A stretch of DNA of 40,192 bases from Sulfurimonas sp. UBA6014 (GTDB lineage: Bacteria; Campylobacterota; Campylobacteria; Campylobacterales; Sulfurimonadaceae), in contig DJAA01000066.1 of the NCBI GenBank assembly GCA_002428085.1, positions 35,148-75,339 of the forward strand. The letters run 5' to 3'. Below, in pieces: positions 23,264-31,878 of the stretch. Below the pieces are notes generated by a model. That model searched no databases. It was given only the letters and a program-made list of their open reading frames with translations, and was not told the DNA's origin. Position numbers and translations under genes: made by a program. Within the stretch, counting starts at the first letter, position 1, and each line of letters starts with the position of its first letter.

Positions 23264-24679
23264 TTAGCAAATAACAATACTTTTTATTTCCGTCATCTCT
23301 TCGATGGCAAATCTCGGACCTTCCCGTCCGACACCGCTTAATTTGACACCGCCATAAGGTTGGATATCAAAACGAAGTGTCGGCATATCATTTATCACAA
23401 TCCCTCCAGCATCAAGCTCATCTATAGCTCTTTGAACAAGGGATAAATCGTTTGTAAAAACAGAAAATTGAAGCCCATAAGGGGAGTTGTTCATGCGAGG
23501 GAGTGCGTCATCAAAAGAGTCCACTTTCACCAAAGAGACGATGGGTGCAAATACTTCTTCGCAAACTATCGCCATGTCATCTGTTACATTTGCCATAACA
23601 CAAGGATAAAACATTTTCCCCTCACATCGCGGTGGCAAAAGGGGTATTGCCCCCTCTTTTATGGCAGACTCTACCCAACCCATAGCACGCTTCGCTGCTT
23701 CTTCATCTATGAGCGGACCCATAAAAGTGTCTTCATCATAAGGAGAGCCGACTACAAGTTTTTTTGTCTCTTGTGCCATGTTTGCCGCAAACACATCATA
23801 AACATCCGCATGAACATAGATTCTTTGCAAGCTGATACAAACTTGACCAGAATTGACAAATGCCCCTAAAGTACACCTCTTGGCAGCTAAGTCTAAGTCG
23901 GCACTTTTATCGATATAAGTCGCTGCATTGCCGCCAAGTTCAAGGGAGACTTTTTTTATCCCCGCAGATTTAACAATAATCTCCCCCACGGGAACGCTTC
24001 CTGTAAAACTTATTACTCTAGGAATTGTGCTGCAAACTAAAGCGCTCCCAACCTCTGCATCGCCATACACAACGCTCAAAGCATTTGGCACGGCAAACTC
24101 ACTCTCTATAAAAAGTTTTGCGAGTTTGTAAGCAGTCAAAGGAGCTTCGGGAGTCGGTTTTAGTACAACGGTATTTCCAGCTACAAGAGCGGGGGCAAGT
24201 TTATGTGCGACAAGATTGAGAGGAAAATTAAAGGGAGTGATTGCCGCTACAACACCCACAGGCTCTCGGCGAAAAAAACTCATCGTTTTTTTACCGCTCA
24301 TCATCGCATCTGTGTTAATGGTCTCGCCATGCATCGTTCGCATAGTCTCAGCAGAGAGGGTTAGCGTCTCGATGCATCGCTCAACCTCAATGCGCGCAAA
24401 AGTGATGGGTTTGCCGACTTCATGTGTGATAGTTTGTGCAATATCTTCTTTATTTTCTTTGAGTTTACCAGCCACATCCAAAAGCCAACTGCACCTTTGA
24501 GCCAAAGTAGAAGCCTTTGCATCTTTTGCGGCAAGTTGTGCTATTTTAAGAGCTTTTTTTGTATCTTGTGTGTCACAAATGGGAGTTTTGGAGACAACTT
24601 CACCGCTATAAGGGCTTTTTCTCTCCGCTAATTTCTCTTTAGTCTGGGCACTAGAGCCAAAATAAATTAAGGCATTCAT
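23264..24679 (-). CDS. NAD(P)-dependent aldehyde dehydrogenase
   Basis: I take the ATG at 24679, preceded by GGAG at six bases, instead of a TTG four codons further upstream; the product has 471 residues. It is a full-length ALDH: 'ITPFNFPLNL' with Asn151, 'VLKPTPEAP', 'FTGSVPVG' for the cofactor, the general base Glu247 in 'LELGGNA', and the nucleophile Cys281 in 'NSGQVCISLQR'. It resembles non-phosphorylating glyceraldehyde-3-phosphate, lactaldehyde and succinate-semialdehyde dehydrogenases, so the substrate is not settled. It is a single gene with no metabolic partner nearby. It is cytoplasmic. Confidence 0.92.
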   Translation of the reverse strand: MNALIYFGSSAQTKEKLAERKSPYSGEVVSKTPICDTQDTKKALKIAQLAAKDAKASTLAQRCSWLLDVAGKLKENKEDIAQTITHEVGKPITFARIEVERCIETLTLSAETMRTMHGETINTDAMMSGKKTMSFFRREPVGVVAAITPFNFPLNLVAHKLAPALVAGNTVVLKPTPEAPLTAYKLAKLFIESEFAVPNALSVVYGDAEVGSALVCSTIPRVISFTGSVPVGEIIVKSAGIKKVSLELGGNAATYIDKSADLDLAAKRCTLGAFVNSGQVCISLQRIYVHADVYDVFAANMAQETKKLVVGSPYDEDTFMGPLIDEEAAKRAMGWVESAIKEGAIPLLPPRCEGKMFYPCVMANVTDDMAIVCEEVFAPIVSLVKVDSFDDALPRMNNSPYGLQFSVFTNDLSLVQRAIDELDAGGIVINDMPTLRFDIQPYGGVKLSGVGREGPRFAIEEMTEIKSIVIC

Positions 24680-24766
24680 AAAATTCTCCAAATTTGACTT
24701 CTTCCGAAATGCACAGCATTCCTCGTGTAATATTTTCGTATCCTACATAGAATATATTTTACACAG

Positions 24767-24809
24767 AGGCATCAGATGAAAGCCAAGGCTTCATCTAAGT
24801 AAAATGCCT
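24767..24809 (-). terminator. long hairpin after the cytochrome gene
   Basis: An outer stem AGGCAT (24767-24772) / ATGCCT (24804-24809) encloses an inner stem AGATGAA..GCC / GGCTTCATCT (24774-24796) with one bulge. It starts about 10 bases past the stop at 24819. The minus-strand sequence after it lacks a T-run, so it may be a 3'-end stabiliser rather than a classical terminator. Confidence 0.5.
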
Positions 24810-24818
24810 AAATATTTT

Positions 24819-25202
24819 CTACCAGCCTCTAATAATTATATGGCAAGAAAGACAGTCATTTACAACATTTCCATAGCTTTGTGTTGCTTCAGAATACTTT
24901 TGTTCATTGACAGCTTTTTTTAATGCAGCTAAATCTTGTGCTAGATTTTTATTGATATTTTTAGTAACTTGGATTTTATTATTGTGTGCAATAAATGTTG
25001 CAACATCTACTGTGCTAAAAATTGCATTGGCATTTTCAACTGTACTAATCCCTTTTAATATCGTCTCTTTGCTGTTATATAAAAAGCCCGATTGCATGTC
25101 ATCCATGCCTTGCTTCATTAATTTCATCGTAGCATCTACCGTTATAGTATCTGCGAGCGCAAGAACAGAAGTCATGACTAATGCCAAAATAACTTTTTTC
25201 AT
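24819..25202 (-). CDS. secreted c-type cytochrome, cytochrome c'-like
   Basis: The product has 127 residues. It has a signal peptide ('VILALVMTSVLALAD'), a mostly helical mature region of about 110 residues, and a single heme motif at the very end, Cys117-Leu-Ser-Cys120-His121, six residues before the C-terminus. A C-terminal CxxCH after a four-helix bundle is the layout of class II cytochromes (cytochrome c' and c556). Such proteins act in the periplasm in nitric oxide binding or electron transfer; which applies here cannot be told. An AAGGAG-like site lies before the ATG. It stands alone between two promoters. Confidence 0.85.
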   Translation of the reverse strand: MKKVILALVMTSVLALADTITVDATMKLMKQGMDDMQSGFLYNSKETILKGISTVENANAIFSTVDVATFIAHNNKIQVTKNINKNLAQDLAALKKAVNEQKYSEATQSYGNVVNDCLSCHIIIRGW

Positions 25203-25283
25203 TTAATCTCCTTAGAGTGTTTTTAATTAAGAAAGAGCATACTATGTTAATAATTAAAAATTTATGAAAGAAGGTTTATTCCC

Positions 25284-25613
25284 TTACAAAGTTATATTTT
25301 TTATAAATTCAATGCTCTTTTGTGTTACGATAAGTGCATCATGGGTAAAATCTAAGTCAAGTGAATTTTTTTTCATATAAATATATCCTGTTTTTACAAG
25401 TCGAGAAATTTTTCTAGGGGTAAGATTTCCAACGGCACTCTCATAATCAAGTCCGCTTTTTACTTCTACAAAATGCAAAACATCATCTTTGAGAGCAATA
25501 ATATCTATCTCGCCGAAACGGGAATAAAAATTTCTCTCTAAGATGGTAAAACCGTTTTCATCAAGAAATATACAAGCTAAATCTTCTGCTATATTTCCCT
25601 TTGCTCTACTCAT
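25284..25613 (-). CDS. yraN: YraN family (UPF0102) nuclease-fold protein
   Basis: This 109-residue protein belongs to UPF0102, a restriction-endonuclease-like fold. It shows 'RAKGNIAEDLACIFLDENGFTILERNF' at the start (part), then 'GEIDIIALKDDVLHFVEVKS', with the catalytic-type E..D...E.K pattern, and 'ISRLVKTGYIYM'. The family is widespread; its role in DNA processing remains unsettled. It begins one base after the formate dehydrogenase stop, so they are in one transcript. In Campylobacter I recall it next to hom, so the formate dehydrogenase and SDR genes look inserted. Confidence 0.9.
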   Translation of the reverse strand: MSRAKGNIAEDLACIFLDENGFTILERNFYSRFGEIDIIALKDDVLHFVEVKSGLDYESAVGNLTPRKISRLVKTGYIYMKKNSLDLDFTHDALIVTQKSIEFIKNITL

Positions 25614-27683
25614 TTAGCAGTTGATTATTTCGACTTTTATCGACTTAAATGCGGCCGTTAAAATCAGCTCATCCGACTTGTCTCCAAAAAGATTGTTTAT
25701 CTTTGATTTTGCATGATGAAAGGTGCAAAACAAGGTCTTTGGCTGTACTTTATCGCTCAATTTTATACTGAGTGGATTTGTTTGCCCAAACTCTGATTTG
25801 AGGATAACCTTCTCGCTTGTAAACGCAGCGCTGTCCCCTTCATAAACGAGCAAAATATCTTCATCGTAACGTTTGTTGAGCTTCTCACTGCGAGAGGTTT
25901 GCGCTGCGTTGTTATAGTGAGAGATGGTTCTGCCCGTTGTGAGGTGAAATCCGCTGAGTTTTTTTTCTAAAATCTCTTGTACCATGCCGCGAAGTTTGTA
26001 CGGATGGTAATGAAACGCGCCGAGTCCATCCTCAGTTCTAAAGTCTAACTGATGGAGTATCGGGGTGTCTTCAGTGTGCACGGGCCACTGAAGTCCACGT
26101 TTTCTATGACGCTCAAGTCTCACATACGAAGCACCGCTAAAGCGTCTATACGCCACTTCCCGAACCTCATCCCAAACATCGTTGGAGCTTTTATAATCAG
26201 ACTTACCGCCCATTTTGTTGTCTAGAATTTGCAGCACTTCCCAGTCATCGGGAAGGTCTGATGCAACAAGCGGTTGCGACAAGTGAAGACGACGCATGGC
26301 ATTGACATACACGCCTGTTTTTTCATAGGCAGATTTTACGCCTACTACAATATCTGCACGGTTTGCGACATCTGTCATGAAAAGTTCTTGAACAAAAAGG
26401 AGTTCAAGCATTTGGAATGCACGGTCTATTTTGTTTAAATTTGGATGGATATGCGTAATATCTTCCCCCATATTCAAAACAGCTTTTATGGAACCCTCAA
26501 GCATCGCATCCACAAGCTGAGGCGTCATCAAACCTATCTCTTTTGGCGTTTGATAGTCAGGGTCAAAATAGGGAAGCATTCCCATGTCGCAGGTTCCCTG
26601 AACATTATTTTGTCCGCGAAGAGGCATCAAACCGGCTCCCGATTTGCCGACATTTCCGGTCATGAGCGCCAAATGAGTTATCGCCATGACCGCATATGAG
26701 CCATCAATATGTTCAGTAATTCCTAAGCCCCAAAATATCATCGACTTTTTCAAAGCGTATTCGCGAGCGACTTTTCGTATTATTTTTGACAAATATTCAT
26801 AACCCTCAAGATTTTCAAAATAATCAGGATTTGCACGAGCATCATTTAAGATACTCTCTTTAAACTCAGCAAAACCTTTTGTTCTCTCTGCTATGAAATC
26901 TTCACTATACAACTCTTCGTCTATGATGACATAGGCGAGCATATTTAAAACCAGCAAATTGGCTTCATGAGGCATAATTGCCTTATACTTTGAAAATCTG
27001 TGAAGCTGAATTTCACGAACATCAAACACGGCCAGATTGTTGTGCTCGCGTGCAACATCAAGGATTCTGTTCGAGATAATCGGATGGGCTTCGGTGGTAT
27101 TTGAACCAATCACTATCATAAATTCGCAGTTGTAAATGTCGTTGTAGGGGTTCGTAGCCGCGCCCTCTCCGATAGTCTCTCGCATGCCCTTGAGTGAAGG
27201 AGAGTGACAAACTCTCGCACAATTATCGACATGAGGAGAATGAAGAGTGTGACGGGTAAATTTTTGAAAAAGATAAGAACTCTCGCAAGAAGTTCTCGCT
27301 CCGCCTAAAGAGCAAACACTTTTTTCGCCGTAAGTTGTTTGAATCTCTTTGAGTTTCAAGGCTGCAGCAGTTGTTGCACCCTCAAGAGTAGTCTCAAACC
27401 ACGTTGCATCCAAATCTGTCAAACTAGAAAAAACAGCTTCTTTGATATGCAAATTTTTCTCTAAAAAAGTTTTTCTGATTCGAGGAGTACGCAATCGTTC
27501 GGGAGAGTTGACAAAATCAAAACCGTATTTGCCTTTGATGCAAAGTTTGCCCTGAGAAACTACGCCATCAGGATGGGCAAAAATGCTCTCAATCGTATTG
27601 GTTGCCGTATTTACATTAGCAGCGATATCGCAGCCTGTTCCGCAGTATGTACAAACACTGTCTATAACTTTCATAGTATCCAT
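25614..27683 (-). CDS. fdhA: molybdopterin-dependent formate dehydrogenase, catalytic subunit
   Basis: This 689-residue enzyme is a single catalytic subunit like FdhF. It has a 4Fe-4S cluster site with Cys11, Cys14, Cys18 and Cys48 ('CTYCGTGC', 'LCIKG'), and the metal ligand Cys159 before His160 in 'DNCARVCHSPS', the position of selenocysteine in E. coli FdhH. It also shows 'LRGQNNVQGTCDMG' and a C-terminal dinucleotide-binding domain ('GFHLTTGRTISHYN'). There is no Tat signal, so it is cytoplasmic. It should oxidise formate or reduce CO2, but no electron-transfer subunit lies beside it. A GGA site supports the ATG at 27683; a second ATG is at 27674. Confidence 0.85.
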   Translation of the reverse strand: MDTMKVIDSVCTYCGTGCDIAANVNTATNTIESIFAHPDGVVSQGKLCIKGKYGFDFVNSPERLRTPRIRKTFLEKNLHIKEAVFSSLTDLDATWFETTLEGATTAAALKLKEIQTTYGEKSVCSLGGARTSCESSYLFQKFTRHTLHSPHVDNCARVCHSPSLKGMRETIGEGAATNPYNDIYNCEFMIVIGSNTTEAHPIISNRILDVAREHNNLAVFDVREIQLHRFSKYKAIMPHEANLLVLNMLAYVIIDEELYSEDFIAERTKGFAEFKESILNDARANPDYFENLEGYEYLSKIIRKVAREYALKKSMIFWGLGITEHIDGSYAVMAITHLALMTGNVGKSGAGLMPLRGQNNVQGTCDMGMLPYFDPDYQTPKEIGLMTPQLVDAMLEGSIKAVLNMGEDITHIHPNLNKIDRAFQMLELLFVQELFMTDVANRADIVVGVKSAYEKTGVYVNAMRRLHLSQPLVASDLPDDWEVLQILDNKMGGKSDYKSSNDVWDEVREVAYRRFSGASYVRLERHRKRGLQWPVHTEDTPILHQLDFRTEDGLGAFHYHPYKLRGMVQEILEKKLSGFHLTTGRTISHYNNAAQTSRSEKLNKRYDEDILLVYEGDSAAFTSEKVILKSEFGQTNPLSIKLSDKVQPKTLFCTFHHAKSKINNLFGDKSDELILTAAFKSIKVEIINC

Positions 27684-27721
27684 AATTTTTCCAAATATTT
27701 TACTTTATTCCTATTACACAT

Positions 27722-27743
27722 TAAAACGAACGCCTTCGTTTTA
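27722..27743 (-). terminator. hairpin at the end of the SDR gene
   Basis: TAAAACGAA and TTCGTTTTA form a perfect 9-bp stem with a 4-base loop. It overlaps the SDR stop codon (27741-27743) and the T-rich 3' arm gives partial terminator character. It should separate the hom/SDR transcript from the formate dehydrogenase gene. Confidence 0.5.
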
Positions 27744-28472
27744 CTTAACTAAACCTACAATTTTATCTCTTAAAAATTGAGGAAAGAGGTTGAGTACTAA
27801 GATGATGAGATAAAATTGAAGTGGAAAAGCATACAATCTTTTTTCTTTTTCTATCGCATTTTTTATTTTTAGAGCACCTTTTTGTGTACTCAAAAGCCAT
27901 GGCATATGAAAATCATTTTTATCTGTCAGCTCACTTTTTATAAATCCAGGAAGGATGGTTGTGACGTGTATGCCGTGATGTTTATATTTGTACCTAACTC
28001 CCTCAGCGTAAGCGTTTAAGGCTCTTTTTGAGGAGCTGTAAGCTTTGGAAGTGGGCATGGAGATGAGGGAAGCAAGGGATGATATAAAAACTATTTTGCC
28101 ACTTTTTTGCGCCATAAAATGAGGCAATAAAACTTCTAAAATAGCATGGTTTGAAAGCAGATTGACATCGTAAAGTTTCTTAAACTCTTCAAAAGGAGTG
28201 ATGTCATGAGAGTGCCCGATGGAAATGCCTGCATTGAGAATAACCATGTCAACCGCACCGATGCCTTTTATCTTCTCTTGCAAGAGCGCAAAATCCGTTA
28301 CATCTGCCACGATTATCGCCACACTTTTTGCAAGAGGTGTCAATTCGTTAGCCAAACTTATAAGACGATTTTCACGTCTGGCAAGCAAAATGAGTTCATT
28401 TTCTTTGTTGGCATAGACTCTCGCCAACTCTTCACCTATGCCACTGCTCGCACCCGTGATGAAGATTTTCAC
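27741..28472 (-). CDS. short-chain dehydrogenase/reductase
   Basis: The 243-residue protein has the classical SDR pattern: 'GASSGIGEELARVYA' for NAD(P), 'ADVTDF', 'LNAGIS', the catalytic Ser in 'VFISSLASL', and 'YSSSKRAL' with Tyr and Lys. The arginine-rich 'LARRENR' after the second strand favours NADP. The C-terminal 35 residues include a hydrophobic segment ('FYLIILVLNLFPQFL'), which may tether it to the membrane. The substrate is unknown. The ATG is six bases after the hom stop, so it is likely part of that operon. Confidence 0.9.
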   Translation of the reverse strand: MKIFITGASSGIGEELARVYANKENELILLARRENRLISLANELTPLAKSVAIIVADVTDFALLQEKIKGIGAVDMVILNAGISIGHSHDITPFEEFKKLYDVNLLSNHAILEVLLPHFMAQKSGKIVFISSLASLISMPTSKAYSSSKRALNAYAEGVRYKYKHHGIHVTTILPGFIKSELTDKNDFHMPWLLSTQKGALKIKNAIEKEKRLYAFPLQFYLIILVLNLFPQFLRDKIVGLVK

Positions 28473-28478
28473 CGCTTT

Positions 28479-29738
28479 TTACACTATCCTAATCATGACA
28501 GGAGTTGTATTGACAAAATCGAGTGCCGCTATCTCTTGAATCATTTTTTGTATATCTTTTTCTACTGCTATGTGGGTAGAGATAAGCAAATTTGCCGAAT
28601 TTGAAGAAGCAGGACGCTGCAATATCGTCTCTATTGAGATGTTATTGTCTTCAAATATTTTAGCAATACGCGCCAAAACGCCCGTTTTATCAGAAACATT
28701 AATGCGAAGGTAATATTTCGTCTTGATTCTCTCTGCAGGTTTGAGGGTCAGTTTGCCTTTAAGTGCCTTGTCAAATCCAAGCATCGGCTTACTTTTACCG
28801 CTTCTTGCAATATCAATAATATTTGCAACAACAGCAGAAGCAGTGGCATTTCCGCCAGCACCAGGACCGTAATAAAGTGTTTCGCCCACTTTGTCACCTA
28901 CAACACTGATAGCGTTCATGACACCGTCTATTTTTGCTATCATTTTCTCTTGCGAGATAAGACAGGCATGGACGCGAAGTTCTATTTCACTCCCGTCTTT
29001 TTTGGCTATGCCTAAAAGTTTGATGGCATAGCCAAACTCTTTTGCAAAAGCAATATCTTCTTGCGTTACTTTGTCTATCCCCTCAATGAGAATATCTTCG
29101 GGTTTGGCATCAATGCCATAAGCAATACTTGCAAGGATGAGAAGTTTATGTGCCGCATCAAAACCGCCGACATCAAAGGTCGGATCTGCTTCAGCGTAGC
29201 CTAACTCTTGCGCCTCTTTGAGTATCGCTTCATACGCCACTCCGTCTTTGGCCATTTTTGTCATCATATAGTTACAAGTTCCATTCATAATGCCCATAAT
29301 GGACTCTATATGATTTGCAGAGAGTCCATCGCGAAGTGCATTGATGATGGGAATCCCTCCAGCCACGGAAGCTTCGTATTCAAACGCAATATCTTGAGCG
29401 ATTTCTTGGAGCTCGTAGCGATGGTAGGCTAAAAGAGCTTTATTGGCAGTGACAACTGCTTTGCCGTTTCTGAGTGCTCGCTTTACAACTTCAAAAGCTT
29501 CTTCGACTCCGCCCATAAGCTCGACTACAATGTCAATCTCAGAGTCATCTAAGATATCATTGACATTATCTGTTATGACAATGTCCAAATCTCTTTTTTT
29601 ACTCAAGTTTTTCACAACACCACGTACAGCGACGATGTCAACACCCGCGCGTGCACTTATGATATCCGCATTGTCTTTTAAAATTTGCACAACGCTTGAG
29701 CCTACTGTCCCAATCCCAATGATTCCAACCTTAATCAT
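28479..29738 (-). CDS. hom: homoserine dehydrogenase
   Basis: Hom reduces aspartate semialdehyde to homoserine for threonine and methionine. The 419-residue length is normal for the monofunctional form. It has 'VGIIGIGTVGSSVVQIL' for NAD(P), 'ANKALLA', 'ASVAGGIPIINALRDGL', 'GIMNGTCNYMMTKM' and the metal/substrate region 'ELGYAEADPTFDVGGFDAAHK' (in part), followed by an ACT-like C-terminal regulatory domain from about 345 ('LRINVSDKTGVLARIAKIF'). The ATG overlaps the aminotransferase stop by four bases. Confidence 0.96.
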   Translation of the reverse strand: MIKVGIIGIGTVGSSVVQILKDNADIISARAGVDIVAVRGVVKNLSKKRDLDIVITDNVNDILDDSEIDIVVELMGGVEEAFEVVKRALRNGKAVVTANKALLAYHRYELQEIAQDIAFEYEASVAGGIPIINALRDGLSANHIESIMGIMNGTCNYMMTKMAKDGVAYEAILKEAQELGYAEADPTFDVGGFDAAHKLLILASIAYGIDAKPEDILIEGIDKVTQEDIAFAKEFGYAIKLLGIAKKDGSEIELRVHACLISQEKMIAKIDGVMNAISVVGDKVGETLYYGPGAGGNATASAVVANIIDIARSGKSKPMLGFDKALKGKLTLKPAERIKTKYYLRINVSDKTGVLARIAKIFEDNNISIETILQRPASSNSANLLISTHIAVEKDIQKMIQEIAALDFVNTTPVMIRIV

Positions 29739-30967
29739 ACGTTAGCCTGCTTCTCTTCACAGTTAAACTGCTTCAAAAATTCTTTAATATTTCGAGCGGC
29801 TTGACGGATACGGTTGTCGTTTTCTATGAGGGCAATACGAACATAACCCTCACCATACTCTCCAAATCCAATGCCCGGAGCAACTGCAACTTGTGCCTCT
29901 TTTAAAAGTCTCTTTGAAAACTCTAAAGAGCCCAGATGCTCTACACATTTTGGAAGTTTTGCCCATACAAACATACTTGCCTGATTTTTTCTAATCTTCC
30001 AGCCAGCTCTCTCAAAAGCGTCTAACAAAATGTCTTGGCGATGGTCGTATTTGTCAACGATATCTTGAACGCACTGCTGGTCGCCGTTAAGTGCCACTGT
30101 TGCAGCGACTTGGATTGGGGTGAACATGCCGTAATCAAGCCATGACTTAATTTTTTGCAAGGCTCCAATGAGCTTTTTATTTCCAACAAAGAAACCAACT
30201 CTCCAGCCCGCCATATTGTAACTTTTTGAGAGGGTAAAAGACTCAACTGCAACATCTTTTGCACCCTCTACACTCATGATAGAAGGAGTTACATAGCCGC
30301 CAAAAGTGATGTCTCCATAGGCGATATCAGAGATAATATAAAATCTTTCTTTTTTTGCCATAGCCACAAGTTTCACATAAAAATCTTGTGTCACAGTCGC
30401 AGTTGATGGGTTGTGTGGGAAGTTTACTAAAACATATTTTGGTCTTGGCGAAGTCTCTTTAAAAACTCTTTCAAGATTTTCAAAAAAATGAGGCTCATTA
30501 ACTTTATAATCTTCGTCAAATTCTAAGCCAAATTTCACAACATTTCCACCCGCCAATATAAAAGCATAAGAGTGAATCGGATACGTTGGGTCTGGGACTA
30601 CCGTTGTATCTCCAGGATTTGTGATGGCATACGCTAAATGCGCATAACCTTCTTTTGAACCCATGGTTGCAACACACTCAGTCATCGGGTCTAAATCAAC
30701 ACCGTATCTTCTTTTGTACCAATTGGCAATCGCTACAAGAAGCTTGGGGATTCCTTTGGAAGTTGAGTATCCGTGCGTTTTTGTTTTTTGCGCGGATTCA
30801 ATAAGTTTTTGACGAATGTGCTCAGGAGTGTCTCCATCAGGATTGCCCATTGAAAAGTCAATGACATCGGCTCCTGCTCTGCGCTCCGCCATCTTTAGTT
30901 CGTTAACCTCTGCAAACACATACTTAGGAAGTCTTTTTATTCTATCAAATTCAATTTCGTCAAACAC
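29735..30967 (-). CDS. class I/II aminotransferase, AlaC / LL-diaminopimelate type
   Basis: The product has 410 residues and a GTG start preceded by GAGG nine bases upstream. The PLP-binding lysine is in 'FTLSKSYNMAGWRVGF', with 'FPHNPSTATV' and 'IISDIAYGDITFGG' ahead of it. The family includes alanine-synthesising transaminases and LL-diaminopimelate-like enzymes; tight linkage with hom suggests aspartate-family amino acid metabolism, but the substrate is not fixed by sequence. I recall the same pairing in Campylobacter jejuni (Cj0150c/Cj0149c). It is cytoplasmic. Confidence 0.92.
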   Translation of the reverse strand: MFDEIEFDRIKRLPKYVFAEVNELKMAERRAGADVIDFSMGNPDGDTPEHIRQKLIESAQKTKTHGYSTSKGIPKLLVAIANWYKRRYGVDLDPMTECVATMGSKEGYAHLAYAITNPGDTTVVPDPTYPIHSYAFILAGGNVVKFGLEFDEDYKVNEPHFFENLERVFKETSPRPKYVLVNFPHNPSTATVTQDFYVKLVAMAKKERFYIISDIAYGDITFGGYVTPSIMSVEGAKDVAVESFTLSKSYNMAGWRVGFFVGNKKLIGALQKIKSWLDYGMFTPIQVAATVALNGDQQCVQDIVDKYDHRQDILLDAFERAGWKIRKNQASMFVWAKLPKCVEHLGSLEFSKRLLKEAQVAVAPGIGFGEYGEGYVRIALIENDNRIRQAARNIKEFLKQFNCEEKQANV

Positions 30968-31041
30968 TTTTAGCTACCTCTGCTACTATAAATTATGGTC
31001 GGTATTTTAGCGAAAAATATTGAGAATAAAGCAAGAAGGTA

Positions 31042-31878
31042 TTATCTCAAACCTACAGGATAAACAACAAGGGAATCTTTAATATTTTTCAATGTGTACA
31101 TATCAGAGATTTTAATATACTCGGCATATTTTGGAAGCTCTAAAATGATTTTGGAAGTTTTTTCATTTTTTTTAACTACTTCTAAAAGGTGTAAAGAGCT
31201 ATCATAGTATGCGATATAGGGATACCAATCGTTGCTTTTTGAACTTTGAATCTGCAGTGTTTTTACTTCAGAAACATTGAGCCAATACGCAGAAAGGGAC
31301 TTCTTTAGAGCCATCTCTTGTCCAGCTTTAAGAGAATCTAAATTTAAATGACCATCCCTCATGTCTAGCGTATACGTCCAATCAGTCATAGAATTTCTTT
31401 GCAAATCGACGATGGAACACCCATTTTTTTGAAGCTCTTTTTGTAAAATCAAAGGGTCAGTTGCATACTCTGAGACAAGAGAGATACTCCATGTAAACTC
31501 GGAGGAATCCAAATGAGACTCTTGGGTGACATATCTATAATAACCAATATTTCTCAAAGTATCACCCATGATTTTAACAAAAAGCAAAGGGGAGCCACTA
31601 GTTTTAAAACGCAACCTTAACTCTCTTGGCTTCTTAAAAAAAAGATTTAAAAGACCATTATTTTTGAGTGTTGTAACAATTTTCACTGCATCAACTCTAT
31701 CTTGAGTGAAATAATCAGATTTTGGAGAAAAAAGAATTTCTATATATCCTTTATTTTCTTTATAAACCGAAGCATCTAAAAATGTTTTAATTTTTTCTCT
31801 GAGCAAATCCTCTTGAGTTGCCTCACTTGCAAAAGAAAAAGAAAAAAATAGGAACAAAGAAAAAAATATTTTTACCAT
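31042..31878 (-). CDS. periplasmic protein of unknown function
   Basis: The 278-residue protein has a Phe-rich signal peptide ('IFFSLFLFFSFSFASEA') and a mixed alpha/beta mature region with no motif I recognise. It is followed by the aminotransferase and overlaps the RodZ-like gene by seven bases, which points to co-translation. I believe it corresponds to a conserved Campylobacterota periplasmic protein (Cj0151c-like). One cysteine ('KNGCSIV') lies in the mature part. A role beside the RodZ-like membrane protein, perhaps in cell envelope assembly, is only inferred from position. Confidence 0.8.
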   Translation of the reverse strand: MVKIFFSLFLFFSFSFASEATQEDLLREKIKTFLDASVYKENKGYIEILFSPKSDYFTQDRVDAVKIVTTLKNNGLLNLFFKKPRELRLRFKTSGSPLLFVKIMGDTLRNIGYYRYVTQESHLDSSEFTWSISLVSEYATDPLILQKELQKNGCSIVDLQRNSMTDWTYTLDMRDGHLNLDSLKAGQEMALKKSLSAYWLNVSEVKTLQIQSSKSNDWYPYIAYYDSSLHLLEVVKKNEKTSKIILELPKYAEYIKISDMYTLKNIKDSLVVYPVGLR

